A stretch of 64,000 bases of DNA from assembly GCF_000725485.1 (NCBI RefSeq), contig NZ_JOAG01000042.1, forward strand, positions 72,899-136,898, written 5' to 3'. The notes under the pieces are model-generated. The model worked only from the letters and a program-made list of their open reading frames with translations. It was not told the origin of the DNA and did no database searches. Positions 25,289 through 33,019 of the stretch are shown piece after piece (the first letter of the stretch is position 1; each line of letters begins with the position of its first letter). The translations under genes were made by a program, and so were the position numbers. This DNA is from Nonomuraea candida. Its GTDB lineage: Bacteria > Actinomycetota > Actinomycetes > Streptosporangiales > Streptosporangiaceae.

Positions 25289-26185
25289 TCAGCCGAGGTA
25301 GGCGGCCCGGACGACCGGGTCCTGCCTGATCCCGGCCGGCGGGCCGGTGGCGATCACCTTGCCGAGGTCCAGCACGACGATCCGGTCGCAGGTGTCCATC
25401 ACGAAGCCCATGTCGTGCTCGACCAGCAGCACGGTCGTGTCCAGGCCCCTGACGACCTCGCCCAGGCGTTCGGCCTGCCCGGCGTCCAGCCCGGAGGTGG
25501 GCTCGTCGAGCAGCAGCAGGCGGGGCCGGTCGGCCAGCGCCCTGGCCAGCTCGACGAGCCGGCGCCGGCCGACGGGGAGCGCTGCGGCGTACGCGTCGCG
25601 CTGGGAGGTGAGCCCGCACAGCTCCAGCACCTCGTCCACGCGCTCGCGCCGCTCCCGCTCCAGCCGCCGCCTGGCGGGCAGGCCGACCAGGTCGGCGGCG
25701 AGCCCGCCACCGCCGCCGTGCCAGTCGAGCGCGGCCAGCACGTTGCCGGCCACGGTGAGCCGGCCGAAGACCTGGGTGCGCTGGAACGTCCGGCGCAGCC
25801 CCGCCCTGGCCCGCTTGACCGCCGGCATCGCCGTCACGTCCCGGCCGGCGAGGAGCACGCGCCCTTCGGCGGGCCTGCGCAGCCCGGACACCACGTCGAA
25901 GAGCGTGGTCTTGCCCGCCCCGTTCGGCCCGATCACCCCGCACACGACGCCCGCGCCCACCTCGAACGAGACCCCGTCGAGCGCCCTGACCCCGCCGAAG
26001 GCCACGGACACGCCCTCCACCGCCAGCACCGTCCCCGCCCCGCTCTCCCCGGCCCGCCCGGCCACCGGCCGGTTCTCCCCGTCCGGCCCGGCCACCGACC
26101 CGTACTCCCCGTCCGGCCCGGACATCGACCCGTACTCCCCGTCCGGCCCCGACATCGGCCCGTTCTCCCTCTCCGGCCCGGTCAT
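25289..26185 (-). CDS. livG: ABC transporter ATP-binding protein, LivG type
   Basis: 298 aa. Walker A GVIGPNGAGKTTLFDVVSG, LivG-type RTFQRTQVFGRLTV, Walker B RLLLLDEPTSGLDA, and switch His in VLLVEHDMGF. The signature region is LPVGRRRLVELARAL, slightly divergent from LSGGQ. The N-terminal ~48 residues before the ABC domain are repeats of a Gly/Pro/Asp/Glu decapeptide (GPDGEYGSMS type). ATG 26185 overlaps the previous stop (ATGA). With the fused LivHMF protein and LivK it forms a complete branched-chain-type importer. In this context the cargo is more likely an aromatic, terpenoid or other carboxylate than an amino acid (inference). Confidence 0.93.
   Translation of the reverse strand: MTGPERENGPMSGPDGEYGSMSGPDGEYGSVAGPDGENRPVAGRAGESGAGTVLAVEGVSVAFGGVRALDGVSFEVGAGVVCGVIGPNGAGKTTLFDVVSGLRRPAEGRVLLAGRDVTAMPAVKRARAGLRRTFQRTQVFGRLTVAGNVLAALDWHGGGGGLAADLVGLPARRRLERERRERVDEVLELCGLTSQRDAYAAALPVGRRRLVELARALADRPRLLLLDEPTSGLDAGQAERLGEVVRGLDTTVLLVEHDMGFVMDTCDRIVVLDLGKVIATGPPAGIRQDPVVRAAYLG
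26072..26185 (-). repeat. 30-bp tandem repeat encoding the LivG N-terminal extension
   Basis: Nearly four 30-bp units (from 26072, 26102, 26132, 26162), in frame and starting at the initiation codon. Confidence 0.88.
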
Positions 26186-28935
26186 CGCACCCCCAGGTAG
26201 GCCGCGGTGAGCCGGTCGCCGTCCACCTCGGCGCGCGGCCCGGCCCAGGTGACGCGGCCGAGCCGCATGAAGGCGACCCGGTCGGCGATCGCCAGCGCCT
26301 CGGTGGCCTTCTCCTCGACCAGCAGCAGCGCGACCCCGCGCTCGCGCAGCTCGGCGAAGACCTCGAACACCTGCCGCACCACCATCGGGGCCAGCCCGAG
26401 CGACGGCTCGTCGGCGATCAGCACGCGCGGCGGCCGCACGAGCGCGGGCGCGAGCGTGAGAAGCTGCTGCTCGCCGCCGGACAGCGCGCCGGCCGGCACG
26501 GTACGGCGCCCGGCCAGGAGGGGCAGCCGCTCGTAGACGGGGGCGGGGTCGGCCAGCCAGGTGCGCAGGTTCTCCTCGACGGTCAGGCCGGGGAAGACGC
26601 CCCGGCCCTCGGGGGCGAGCAGGATGCCGGCGCGGGCCCTGCGGTGGGCGGGCCAGGCGGTGACGTCCTGGCCGTCGAGCAGGATCCGGCCGCCGCTCAC
26701 GGGCAGGTCGCCCGCGGCGGCCGCGCAGGTGGTGGACTTGCCGGCGCCGTTCGCGCCGAGCAGGGCGACCACCTCGCCGGGCCGCACGGCCAGGTCGACG
26801 CCGCGCAGCACGACGGTGCCGGCGTACCCGGCGACGACGCCCTCCATCGTGAACAGCGCGGGCCCGCCCGGCGGCGCTGACGGCAGCGCTGACGGCAGCG
26901 CGGACGGGAGCGCTGACGGCGGCGCGGGCGGGAGCGCGGGCGGCGGCGCGGGCGGCAGCGCGGGCGGCGGCGCGGGCGGCAGCGCGGGCGGCGGCGCGGA
27001 CGGCGGCGCGGACGGCAGCGCGGGCGGCGGCGCGGACGGCTGGGGCGCGGCGGGGGCCGGCCTCCGGCGGCGGTGGCGCAGCTCGGCGAGCTGGGTGAGC
27101 ACCCCGTCGGGATGCTTGGCCAGGATCATGCCGCCGGCGCCGAAGAGGATGGAGCCGACGTGCGCGGAGACGTCCCAGGCGGACAGCAGCTCGGGCACGG
27201 CGACGGCGACGAGCCCGCCCAGCACGGCCCCGCCGATGCGCCGCACGCCCTGCAGCACCACCACGGCCAGCCAGACGAACCCGGCGAAGGCCGGCAGGTC
27301 GGTCGCGGTGATCGAGCCCTTGGAGATGGCGAACAGCACCCCGCCGAGCCCGGCGACGGCCGACGCCAGCACGAACAGCGTGATCTTCGTACGCGGCGCC
27401 GACAACCCCGACGTGACCGCGGCGGCCGGGGCCGAGCGCACGGCCAGGATCGCCCGCCCCGAGGCGGACCGCTCCAGGTTGCGCACCAGCAGCGCCACGG
27501 CCCCGATCAGCACGAGCAGCACGACCACCCGCACGCGCGGGTCGGAGGTGTCGGCGAAGCCGAACCCGAGCGCGGGCAGCGACCAGCCGATCGTGCCGTT
27601 GCTGAAGGCGTCCACCTGGAACAGCACCTGGTCGGCCAGCAGCGCCAGGGCGAGGGTGGCCAGCGTCAGCACCCGCCCGCCCAGCCGCAGCGCGGGCAGC
27701 GCCACCAGCATGCCCACGGCCGCCGCGGCGAGCACGCCCAGCACGATCGCGACGGCGAACGGCAGCCCGGAGGCGAACGCCCACCCGCAGGTCAGCGCCG
27801 CCATGGCGGCGAAGGCGGCCTGGGCCAGGTTCACCATGCCGCCGATCCCGGTCACGATCACGAACGAGCAGAAGATCAGCGCCAGCACGAGGCCGTGCGC
27901 GGCCACGCCCACGTAGTACTCCGGCCCCGCGAACGTGAACGCCACCAGCACGGCCATGCCCGCCGCCCACGGCAGGCGGCGCCGCCACGGCGGCAGCCCG
28001 GCCAGGTGGTCCGGCGGCGGCACGTCCTCGGCGGCGCTGCCCGCCACCCGCTCGCGCGACCTGTTGAGCAGCACGAGGCCGGCGAACAGCAGGATCACCG
28101 GCACGGCGGTGCGCAGCCCGGTCACCTCTTCGAGGAAGTCGGTGTAGCCGGCGACCAGGTTCTGCACCACGCCGAGCGCGAGCCCGGCGGCGAACGTCCA
28201 GGGGATCGAGCGCAGCCGCCCGAACACCGCCGCCGTGGCCGAGGCGAACAGCAGCACCGTGTACGCGGTCGCGTCCAGCCCCAGCACCGACACCGCCAGC
28301 ACCCCGGCCAGGCCGGCCAGCCCGGAGCCGAGCATCCAGGCCAGCGCCGAGGTGGCGTCCGCGTCGATGCCCCGCAGGGTGGCCAGCCGGCGGCGGTCCA
28401 CGCAGGCGCGCATGCGCAGCCCGTACGGGGTGTGCCGCATGAACGCCCACAGCCCGGCCGCCGCCACCGCCGACAGGCAGAACGTGATCACCTGGTCGCT
28501 GTCCAGCCGCACGCCGAGCACGTCGAAGGCGAGCGCCGGATGCGGGCCGGCGCCGCGCGGCAGCGCGGTCGCGTCGGCGGGCGGCAGCCCGGCCAGGTCC
28601 ACGACGAGCAGGCCGAGCGCGGGCAGCGCGATCGTCAGCCCGATGGTGGCCACGATCTGCGCGGTCTCCCCCGCCTGGGCGAGCCCGCGGAACATGGCCT
28701 TGTGCAGGCCGAGGCCGAGCGCGGGCGCGAAGAGCGTCACCGACAGCAGGGCCGCGAGCCAGGCGGGCAGCCCGGCCTGGGTGAGCTGGTAGAACAGCAG
28801 GGCGGTCAGGAAGCCGACGGCGCCGTGGGCGAAGTTGAACACGCCCGTGGCCGCGTACGAGAGCGTCAGGCCCGAGCCCATGATCGCGAAGACGGCCCCG
28901 GTGACCAGGCCGCTCAGCACGTAGTCCAGGATCAT
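26182..28935 (-). CDS. Single-chain LivH-LivM-LivF: two permeases and an ATPase fused
   Basis: 917 aa. Residues about 1-305 are a LivH permease (ILDYVLSGLVTGAVFAIMGSGLTL in parts, FNFAHGA). About 325-620 are a LivM permease (GIGGMVNLAQAAFAAMAALT, RAILAVRSAPAAA). About 621-692 form a Pro/Ala/Ser linker of short repeats. About 693-917 are a LivF ATPase with Walker A LGANGAGKST, ALSGGEQQLLTLA and VLIADEPSLGLAP. These are normally three or four separate genes; LivH-LivM fusions occur, but a fusion that also carries LivF is unusual. ATG 28935 overlaps the LivK stop, and its stop overlaps LivG, giving a three-gene, five-function operon behind shared operator copy 4. Confidence 0.93.
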   Translation of the reverse strand: MILDYVLSGLVTGAVFAIMGSGLTLSYAATGVFNFAHGAVGFLTALLFYQLTQAGLPAWLAALLSVTLFAPALGLGLHKAMFRGLAQAGETAQIVATIGLTIALPALGLLVVDLAGLPPADATALPRGAGPHPALAFDVLGVRLDSDQVITFCLSAVAAAGLWAFMRHTPYGLRMRACVDRRRLATLRGIDADATSALAWMLGSGLAGLAGVLAVSVLGLDATAYTVLLFASATAAVFGRLRSIPWTFAAGLALGVVQNLVAGYTDFLEEVTGLRTAVPVILLFAGLVLLNRSRERVAGSAAEDVPPPDHLAGLPPWRRRLPWAAGMAVLVAFTFAGPEYYVGVAAHGLVLALIFCSFVIVTGIGGMVNLAQAAFAAMAALTCGWAFASGLPFAVAIVLGVLAAAAVGMLVALPALRLGGRVLTLATLALALLADQVLFQVDAFSNGTIGWSLPALGFGFADTSDPRVRVVVLLVLIGAVALLVRNLERSASGRAILAVRSAPAAAVTSGLSAPRTKITLFVLASAVAGLGGVLFAISKGSITATDLPAFAGFVWLAVVVLQGVRRIGGAVLGGLVAVAVPELLSAWDVSAHVGSILFGAGGMILAKHPDGVLTQLAELRHRRRRPAPAAPQPSAPPPALPSAPPSAPPPALPPAPPPALPPAPPPALPPAPPSALPSALPSALPSAPPGGPALFTMEGVVAGYAGTVVLRGVDLAVRPGEVVALLGANGAGKSTTCAAAAGDLPVSGGRILLDGQDVTAWPAHRRARAGILLAPEGRGVFPGLTVEENLRTWLADPAPVYERLPLLAGRRTVPAGALSGGEQQLLTLAPALVRPPRVLIADEPSLGLAPMVVRQVFEVFAELRERGVALLLVEEKATEALAIADRVAFMRLGRVTWAGPRAEVDGDRLTAAYLGVR
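26871..27045 (-). repeat. Short-period repeats encoding the LivM-LivF linker
   Basis: GGCGCGGGCGGCAGC-like units with 12- and 24-bp periods, in frame, encoding (APPPALPP)n. Confidence 0.85.
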
Positions 28936-30212
28936 TTCAGCGGCACGTTGTCGAAGCACTTCATGTTCTTGGCCACCTGGAAGGCGCCTTTCTCCAGCTT
29001 GACCAGCGCGCCGCAGCCGTTCGGCTCGTTGTGGTCCCGGGGATACCGGATGCGGCCGAAGCCGGGGTTCTCGTAGGTGTAGGAGCCGTTGGCCGTGGCC
29101 AGGAACCTCTCCCTGGTCAGGTCCTTGCCGGTCTTGTCCAGCAGGTCGAGGAAGATGTCGGCGGCCCAGTAGCCGATGGCCAGGTGCTGGGTGAGCTGCT
29201 GTCCGGGGGCCGCCTTCTCGACGTCCTGCTTGAGCAGGGCGATCTCGGGGGCGGTGGACTCGAACGGCTCGAACATGGGCGCCGCGATCACGCCCTCCAG
29301 GGCCCGGGCGCTGGCCGGGTCCTTGAGGATGGCGGCGTCGTAGCTGGTCGCGTCCGTGAGCACGCCCTGGTAGCCGGCCCGCTTGAGCGCCGCGTACAGG
29401 CCGACGTTGAACTTGGTGCCGGCGATCACCGAGACCACCACGTCGGGCGGGCCGCCGTCGTCGGAGGTCATGATCTTGTTGACGTACGGGAGCCAGTCGG
29501 GCGGCGGGGCGGCGCCGGGCAGCCCCGAGTTCACCCCGGCCAGCTCGAACCCGGCCGCGGTGAAGGACTGGGAGATGGTCGTGCCGCCGTACTTGCTGCC
29601 GCTGGAGTCGGAGGTCTGGACGTAGACGCTCTTGCCCTCGGCCCCGCCGAGCAGCTCGGCCATCTGCCTGCCCCACCACGTCTGCGAGCCCGCGCCCCGC
29701 TTGGGGGCCAGGCAGCCGTTGTAGCCGAAGCCGGTCTTCGTGCCGCACCACTGCGGGCCCGTCGCCCAGCCGAACCAGGGCACGCCCTGCTGCTCCAGGA
29801 AGGCCGCGCCGCCGAAGTTGGGGGCGTGCACGGGGACGAGCGCGAACACCCGGTCCTTCTGCACGAGCTTCTTGGCCGCGGCGTCGCCCTTGGCGGCGTC
29901 CTGCCCGTCGTCCTCGGCCCCGAGGAACTCGATCTTCCGGCCGTGCACGCCGCCCTCGGCGTTGGCCCGCTCGAACCTGGCCTTCGCGCCGATCTCGGCG
30001 TCCTTGGTGGAGTAGCCGCTGGCGCTGGTCTTGGTGAGCACGCCGCCGACCCTGATCGTCGTGCCGGTCACGCCGGCCGCGCTCCCGCCGCCCCCACCGG
30101 CCCCGCCGCCCGTGCCCCCGCCGGCGGCGCCCTGCTGCGGGGCCGCGCACCCCGCGGCGAGCACCGGGGCCAGCGCCGCGACCACGAACGCCGCCGTTCT
30201 CCTGCGCACCAT
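28932..30212 (-). CDS. ABC transporter substrate-binding lipoprotein, LivK type
   Basis: 426 aa. Lipobox LAAGC with Cys22 after an Arg-rich n-region, then a Gly-rich linker and a type I periplasmic-binding fold (TIRVGGVLTKTSASGYSTKDAEIG, VHGRKIEFLGAEDDGQD, LVQKDRVFALVPVHAP). Membrane-anchored on the outer face. ATG 30212 follows GGGAGG at 6 nt. First gene of the importer operon. Shared operator copy 4 lies 23-36 bp upstream. The ligand is unknown; the proximity of CoA ligases and acyl-CoA dehydrogenases suggests a carboxylic acid. Confidence 0.93.
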   Translation of the reverse strand: MVRRRTAAFVVAALAPVLAAGCAAPQQGAAGGGTGGGAGGGGGSAAGVTGTTIRVGGVLTKTSASGYSTKDAEIGAKARFERANAEGGVHGRKIEFLGAEDDGQDAAKGDAAAKKLVQKDRVFALVPVHAPNFGGAAFLEQQGVPWFGWATGPQWCGTKTGFGYNGCLAPKRGAGSQTWWGRQMAELLGGAEGKSVYVQTSDSSGSKYGGTTISQSFTAAGFELAGVNSGLPGAAPPPDWLPYVNKIMTSDDGGPPDVVVSVIAGTKFNVGLYAALKRAGYQGVLTDATSYDAAILKDPASARALEGVIAAPMFEPFESTAPEIALLKQDVEKAAPGQQLTQHLAIGYWAADIFLDLLDKTGKDLTRERFLATANGSYTYENPGFGRIRYPRDHNEPNGCGALVKLEKGAFQVAKNMKCFDNVPLK

Positions 30213-30234
30213 GACGGCCTCCCACGTGTTTGGC

Positions 30235-30248
30235 CTAGCGCTCGCTTG
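30235..30248. promoter_or_regulatory. Shared operator copy 4: CTAGC-GCTC-GCTTG
   Basis: Upstream of the importer operon and nearly identical over 18 bp to copy 3 (16623-16640). Confidence 0.65.
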
Positions 30249-30304
30249 GTTGTCCGAGCGTAAATTCGCCCGCCGGGGACGTCAACGGGCGTGATCGGGT
30301 TTAC

Positions 30305-30318
30305 CTAACAACCGCTTG
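30305..30318. promoter_or_regulatory. Shared operator copy 5: CTAAC-AACC-GCTTG
   Basis: Overlaps the -35 hexamer of the alcohol dehydrogenase promoter. Thirteen of 18 positions match copy 3 in the extended alignment. Confidence 0.55.
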
Positions 30319-30344
30319 CTCGCCATCGGCCGCCGGGTTAGCGT
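30316..30344 (+). promoter_or_regulatory. Leaderless promoter of the alcohol dehydrogenase gene
   Basis: -35 TTGCTC (30316-30321), 17-bp spacer, -10 TAGCGT (30339-30344). The ATG at 30352 is exactly 7 nt beyond the -10 and there is no Shine-Dalgarno, so transcription probably starts at the A of ATG. Confidence 0.6.
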
Positions 30345-30351
30345 GTGGCGC

Positions 30352-31440
30352 ATGCTGATGCGCGCCGCCGTGCTCACCGCCTTCCACACCCCGCTGGAGC
30401 TGCGCGAGGTGGAGATCGCGGACCCCGCCCCCGGCGAGGTCCGGGTGCGGATCAGGGCCTCGGGCGTGTGCGGCTCCGACCTCAAGGCCATCGACGGCAA
30501 GAGCCCCGTGGTGAGCAGGCCGCCGTTCGTGCTCGGCCACGAGAGCGCCGGGGTGGTGGAGAGCACCGGCCCGGACGTCACTTCCGTCAAGCCCGGCGAC
30601 CACGTCGTCATCGCCATGAACGGCCCTTGCGGGCGCTGCCGCGCCTGCGGCGCGGGCCGCTTCCACCTGTGCACGGGCCCGGCCCGGCTGCCCACCATCC
30701 TGGGCGGCCCGCCGCGCGTCACGCTGGACGGCGCGCAGGTGCGCCGCTTCATCGGCATCGGCTCCTTCGCCGAGTACGCCGTCGTGCCCGAGCCGATGTG
30801 CGTGCGGATCGGCGACTCCCTGCCCTTCGACGCGGTGTGCCTGCTGGCCTGCGGCGTGATCACCGGCGTCGGCGCGGTGCTCAACGTCGCCCGGGTGCCG
30901 CCCGGCGCGACGGTGCTCGTCGTCGGCTGCGGCGGCGTCGGGCTCAACGTCGTGCAGGGCGCGGTGCTCGCGGGCGCGACCACGATCATCGCCGCCGACG
31001 TGGCCGAGCCGAAGCTCAAGCTCGCCGAGCGCTTCGGCGCGACCCACTCCCTGGTGGTGTCGGACCTGCCCCGGCAGGTGGGCGAGCTGGTGAGGGGCGG
31101 CGTGGACTACGCCTTCGACGCGACGGGCGCGCCCGGCGTCCTGGCCCAGGCCTTCGCCTCGACCCAGCCCGGCGGCACCACGGTCATGGTGGGCAGCCCG
31201 CCCGCCGGGCACCCGATGGAGCTGGACACCGGCCTGCTGTTCGCCTCCCGCCGCCTCATGGGCACCCAGGGCGGCGACGCGGCCCCGCACCGCGACCTGC
31301 CCATGCTGGCCGGCCAGTATCTGACCGGCCGCCTGGACCTGGCCGGCCTGATCTCCGAACGCCTGCCCCTGGACCGCGTCAACGAGGCCGTCGCCCACGT
31401 CCGCCAGGGCACGGTGGCCCGCACGGTCATCACCTTCTGA
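30352..31440 (+). CDS. Zinc-dependent alcohol dehydrogenase
   Basis: 362 aa MDR-superfamily enzyme. Catalytic zinc ligands C40 (GVCGSD) and H63-E64 (LGHESAG); structural zinc lobe PCGRCRACGAGRFHLC; NAD-binding VVGCGGVGLNVVQGA. It oxidises an alcohol with NAD(P). ATG 30352 was chosen from the leaderless promoter; ATG 30358 is close. Divergent from the importer operon, and both carry copies of the same operator, so they are probably co-regulated. Confidence 0.94.
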   Translation: MLMRAAVLTAFHTPLELREVEIADPAPGEVRVRIRASGVCGSDLKAIDGKSPVVSRPPFVLGHESAGVVESTGPDVTSVKPGDHVVIAMNGPCGRCRACGAGRFHLCTGPARLPTILGGPPRVTLDGAQVRRFIGIGSFAEYAVVPEPMCVRIGDSLPFDAVCLLACGVITGVGAVLNVARVPPGATVLVVGCGGVGLNVVQGAVLAGATTIIAADVAEPKLKLAERFGATHSLVVSDLPRQVGELVRGGVDYAFDATGAPGVLAQAFASTQPGGTTVMVGSPPAGHPMELDTGLLFASRRLMGTQGGDAAPHRDLPMLAGQYLTGRLDLAGLISERLPLDRVNEAVAHVRQGTVARTVITF

Positions 31441-31467
31441 AACGCGACCTTTCTTCAGACACGGCCC

Positions 31468-31512
31468 TTGACCGCGGACGCGTCCTCCCGGCTATTCTAA
31501 GGATCATTAGAA
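31468..31512 (+). promoter_or_regulatory. Promoter and palindromic operator of the cupin-ArsR operon
   Basis: Inverted repeat TTCTAA (31495-31500), 6-bp spacer, TTAGAA (31507-31512). It overlaps a TATTCT -10 candidate (31493-31498); TTGACC (31468-31473) is a possible -35 with a long 19-bp spacer. Size and position fit an ArsR-family site, and an ArsR protein is encoded in the same operon. Confidence 0.55.
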
Positions 31513-31534
31513 AGCTAGAGGAAACGGAAAGACG

Positions 31535-32026
31535 ATGTCCTACCCCGAGCCCCGCTACTTCGCCGAGCAGGGCGAGCACAGCGGTGTCCTGCGCCCGGCA
31601 GACCAGGTGCCCGATCTGGTCGTCGGCACCAACACCCAGGTGCACTACCTGGCCACCGGCGGCACCACGAACGGCGCGTACGGGCTCTACCGGTGGGAGA
31701 TGGGCCCCAAGCCCGGCGGGCCCGGCCCGCACTTCCACCGGACGATGACCGAGTCGTTCTACGTGCTGTCCGGCACGATCCGGCTGTTCAACGGCGAGAA
31801 GTGGGCCGAGGGGAAGCCGGGCGACTTCCTGTTCGTGCCCGAGGGCGGGGTGCACGCCTTCCGCAACGAGTCGGGCGAGCCGGCCACGATGCTGATCCTG
31901 TTCACGCCGGGGGCGCCGCGCGAGGCGTACTTCGAGGAGCTGGCCGAGATCGCGGCCTCGGGCCGGCAGCTCAGTCCGGAGGAGTGGACCGACGTCTATC
32001 TCCGTCACGACCAGTACATGGTCTGA
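31535..32026 (+). CDS. Cupin-domain protein
   Basis: 163 aa. Cupin motif 1 is GPGPHFHRTMTESFYVLSG and motif 2 is PGDFLFVPEGGVHAFRN; His and Glu ligands for a metal are present. Small cupins are dioxygenases, isomerases or sensors. ATG 31535 has GGAAA upstream. Its stop overlaps the start of the ArsR-rhodanese gene by one base, so the two are coupled. The operator at 31495-31512 suggests repression by the partner. Substrate unknown. Confidence 0.9.
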   Translation: MSYPEPRYFAEQGEHSGVLRPADQVPDLVVGTNTQVHYLATGGTTNGAYGLYRWEMGPKPGGPGPHFHRTMTESFYVLSGTIRLFNGEKWAEGKPGDFLFVPEGGVHAFRNESGEPATMLILFTPGAPREAYFEELAEIAASGRQLSPEEWTDVYLRHDQYMV

Positions 32027-32667
32027 TGTTCCCCGAGGAGCCGATCTACGCGCAGCTCGCCCGCGTCGGCAAGGCCCTGGCCAGCCCGGTGCGGCTGCGC
32101 CTGCTGGACGTGCTCGACCAGCGCGAGCACACCGTCGAGGAGCTGGCGCAGGCGGCGGAGATCCCGCTGAAGAACACCTCGGCCCAGCTCCAGCAGTTGC
32201 GCGCGGCGCACCTGGTGGCCAGCAGGCGCGAGGGCACGCGCGTCTACTACCGGCTGGCCGGCGAGGAGGTCTCGCGTTTCCTCGGGCTGTTCCAGGCGTT
32301 CGCGCACGGGCGGCTGGCCGACCTGCGCGCGGCCGTGCGCGCCCGGCTGGGCTCCCTGGAGGGGGTGACGGCCGACGAGCTGGCGGCCCGGCTGTCCGAC
32401 CCGGGCACGGTGATCGTGGACGTGCGGCCGGCGGCCGACTACGCGGCCGGGCACCTGCCGGGGGCGGTCTCGGTGCCCATGAAGGAGCTGCCCGCCAGGC
32501 TGGCGGAGCTGCCCGCCGACGCGGAGATCGTGGCGTACTGCGGGGGGCCGTACTGCGTGGTCTCCCCCGAGGCCGTGCGGCTGCTGCGCGAGCACGGCTA
32601 CCACGCCCGGCCGCTGGACGGCGGTTTCCTCGGCTGGCGGCGCGGGGATAACCCGTGGGAACAGTGA
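32026..32667 (+). CDS. ArsR-family repressor fused to a rhodanese domain
   Basis: 213 aa. Residues about 1-95 are an ArsR winged helix (LASPVRLRLLDVLDQREHTVEELA, TSAQLQQLRAAHLVASRREGTRVYY). Residues about 110-210 are a rhodanese module (VIVDVRPAADYAAGHLPGAVSVP) with active-site Cys in VAYCGGPYCVVS and a second Cys in the same loop. Such fusions sense reactive sulfur, cyanide or oxidants through the rhodanese Cys. ATG 32026 overlaps the cupin stop (TGATG). Confidence 0.93.
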   Translation: MFPEEPIYAQLARVGKALASPVRLRLLDVLDQREHTVEELAQAAEIPLKNTSAQLQQLRAAHLVASRREGTRVYYRLAGEEVSRFLGLFQAFAHGRLADLRAAVRARLGSLEGVTADELAARLSDPGTVIVDVRPAADYAAGHLPGAVSVPMKELPARLAELPADAEIVAYCGGPYCVVSPEAVRLLREHGYHARPLDGGFLGWRRGDNPWEQ

Positions 32668-32691
32668 GCGACCACGGCGCTGCGGGGAGCG

Positions 32692-33003
32692 ATGAGACCA
32701 GCCGTCACGATCTGCCTGCTCGCGCCCCTGGCGCTGGCCGGCCCGGCGCCCGCCGCGGCCGCGCGCTCCGGGCCGCTGCACGACTTCGGCGCCCCCGGCG
32801 TGGTCATCTGGAGCGAGCCCCGCGCGGGGTCGGGCCGTAACGGGCTCGGCCACCCCGGCCAGGGGTTCGTCTCCGACCGGTCGGAGGAGCACGGGCCCTT
32901 CCGGTGCGGGCCGTTCGACAGCGTCCTGTGGCACCACGGCACCAACGCGACCACCGGCATCATCGGCTGGGTCCCGGCCTGCGCCCTCATCGACGACGAC
33001 TGA
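32692..33003 (+). CDS. Small secreted protein, SH3-like
   Basis: 103 aa. The signal peptide is residues 1-24 (MRPAVTICLLAPLALAGPAP, then AxA before Ala-Arg). The mature part contains GVVIWSEPRAGSGRNGLGHPG, two Cys (FRCGPF and VPACALIDD) and GIIGWVPACALI, the pattern of bacterial SH3-like domains in exported actinomycete proteins. Start ATG 32692 lies close behind the ArsR-rhodanese gene; a GGGGAG sequence precedes it. Function unknown. Confidence 0.75.
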   Translation: MRPAVTICLLAPLALAGPAPAAAARSGPLHDFGAPGVVIWSEPRAGSGRNGLGHPGQGFVSDRSEEHGPFRCGPFDSVLWHHGTNATTGIIGWVPACALIDDD

Positions 33004-33019
33004 CGGGAGCCGGCCGCGG

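Noticed and set aside
1531..30318. Identification of the shared operator as the KstR2 cholesterol-regulon site.
   Set aside because: KstR2 sites have CAAG and CTTG arms 2 bp apart; here the CAAG-like and CTTG arms are 6 bp apart. No ring-degradation Kst genes are recognisable.
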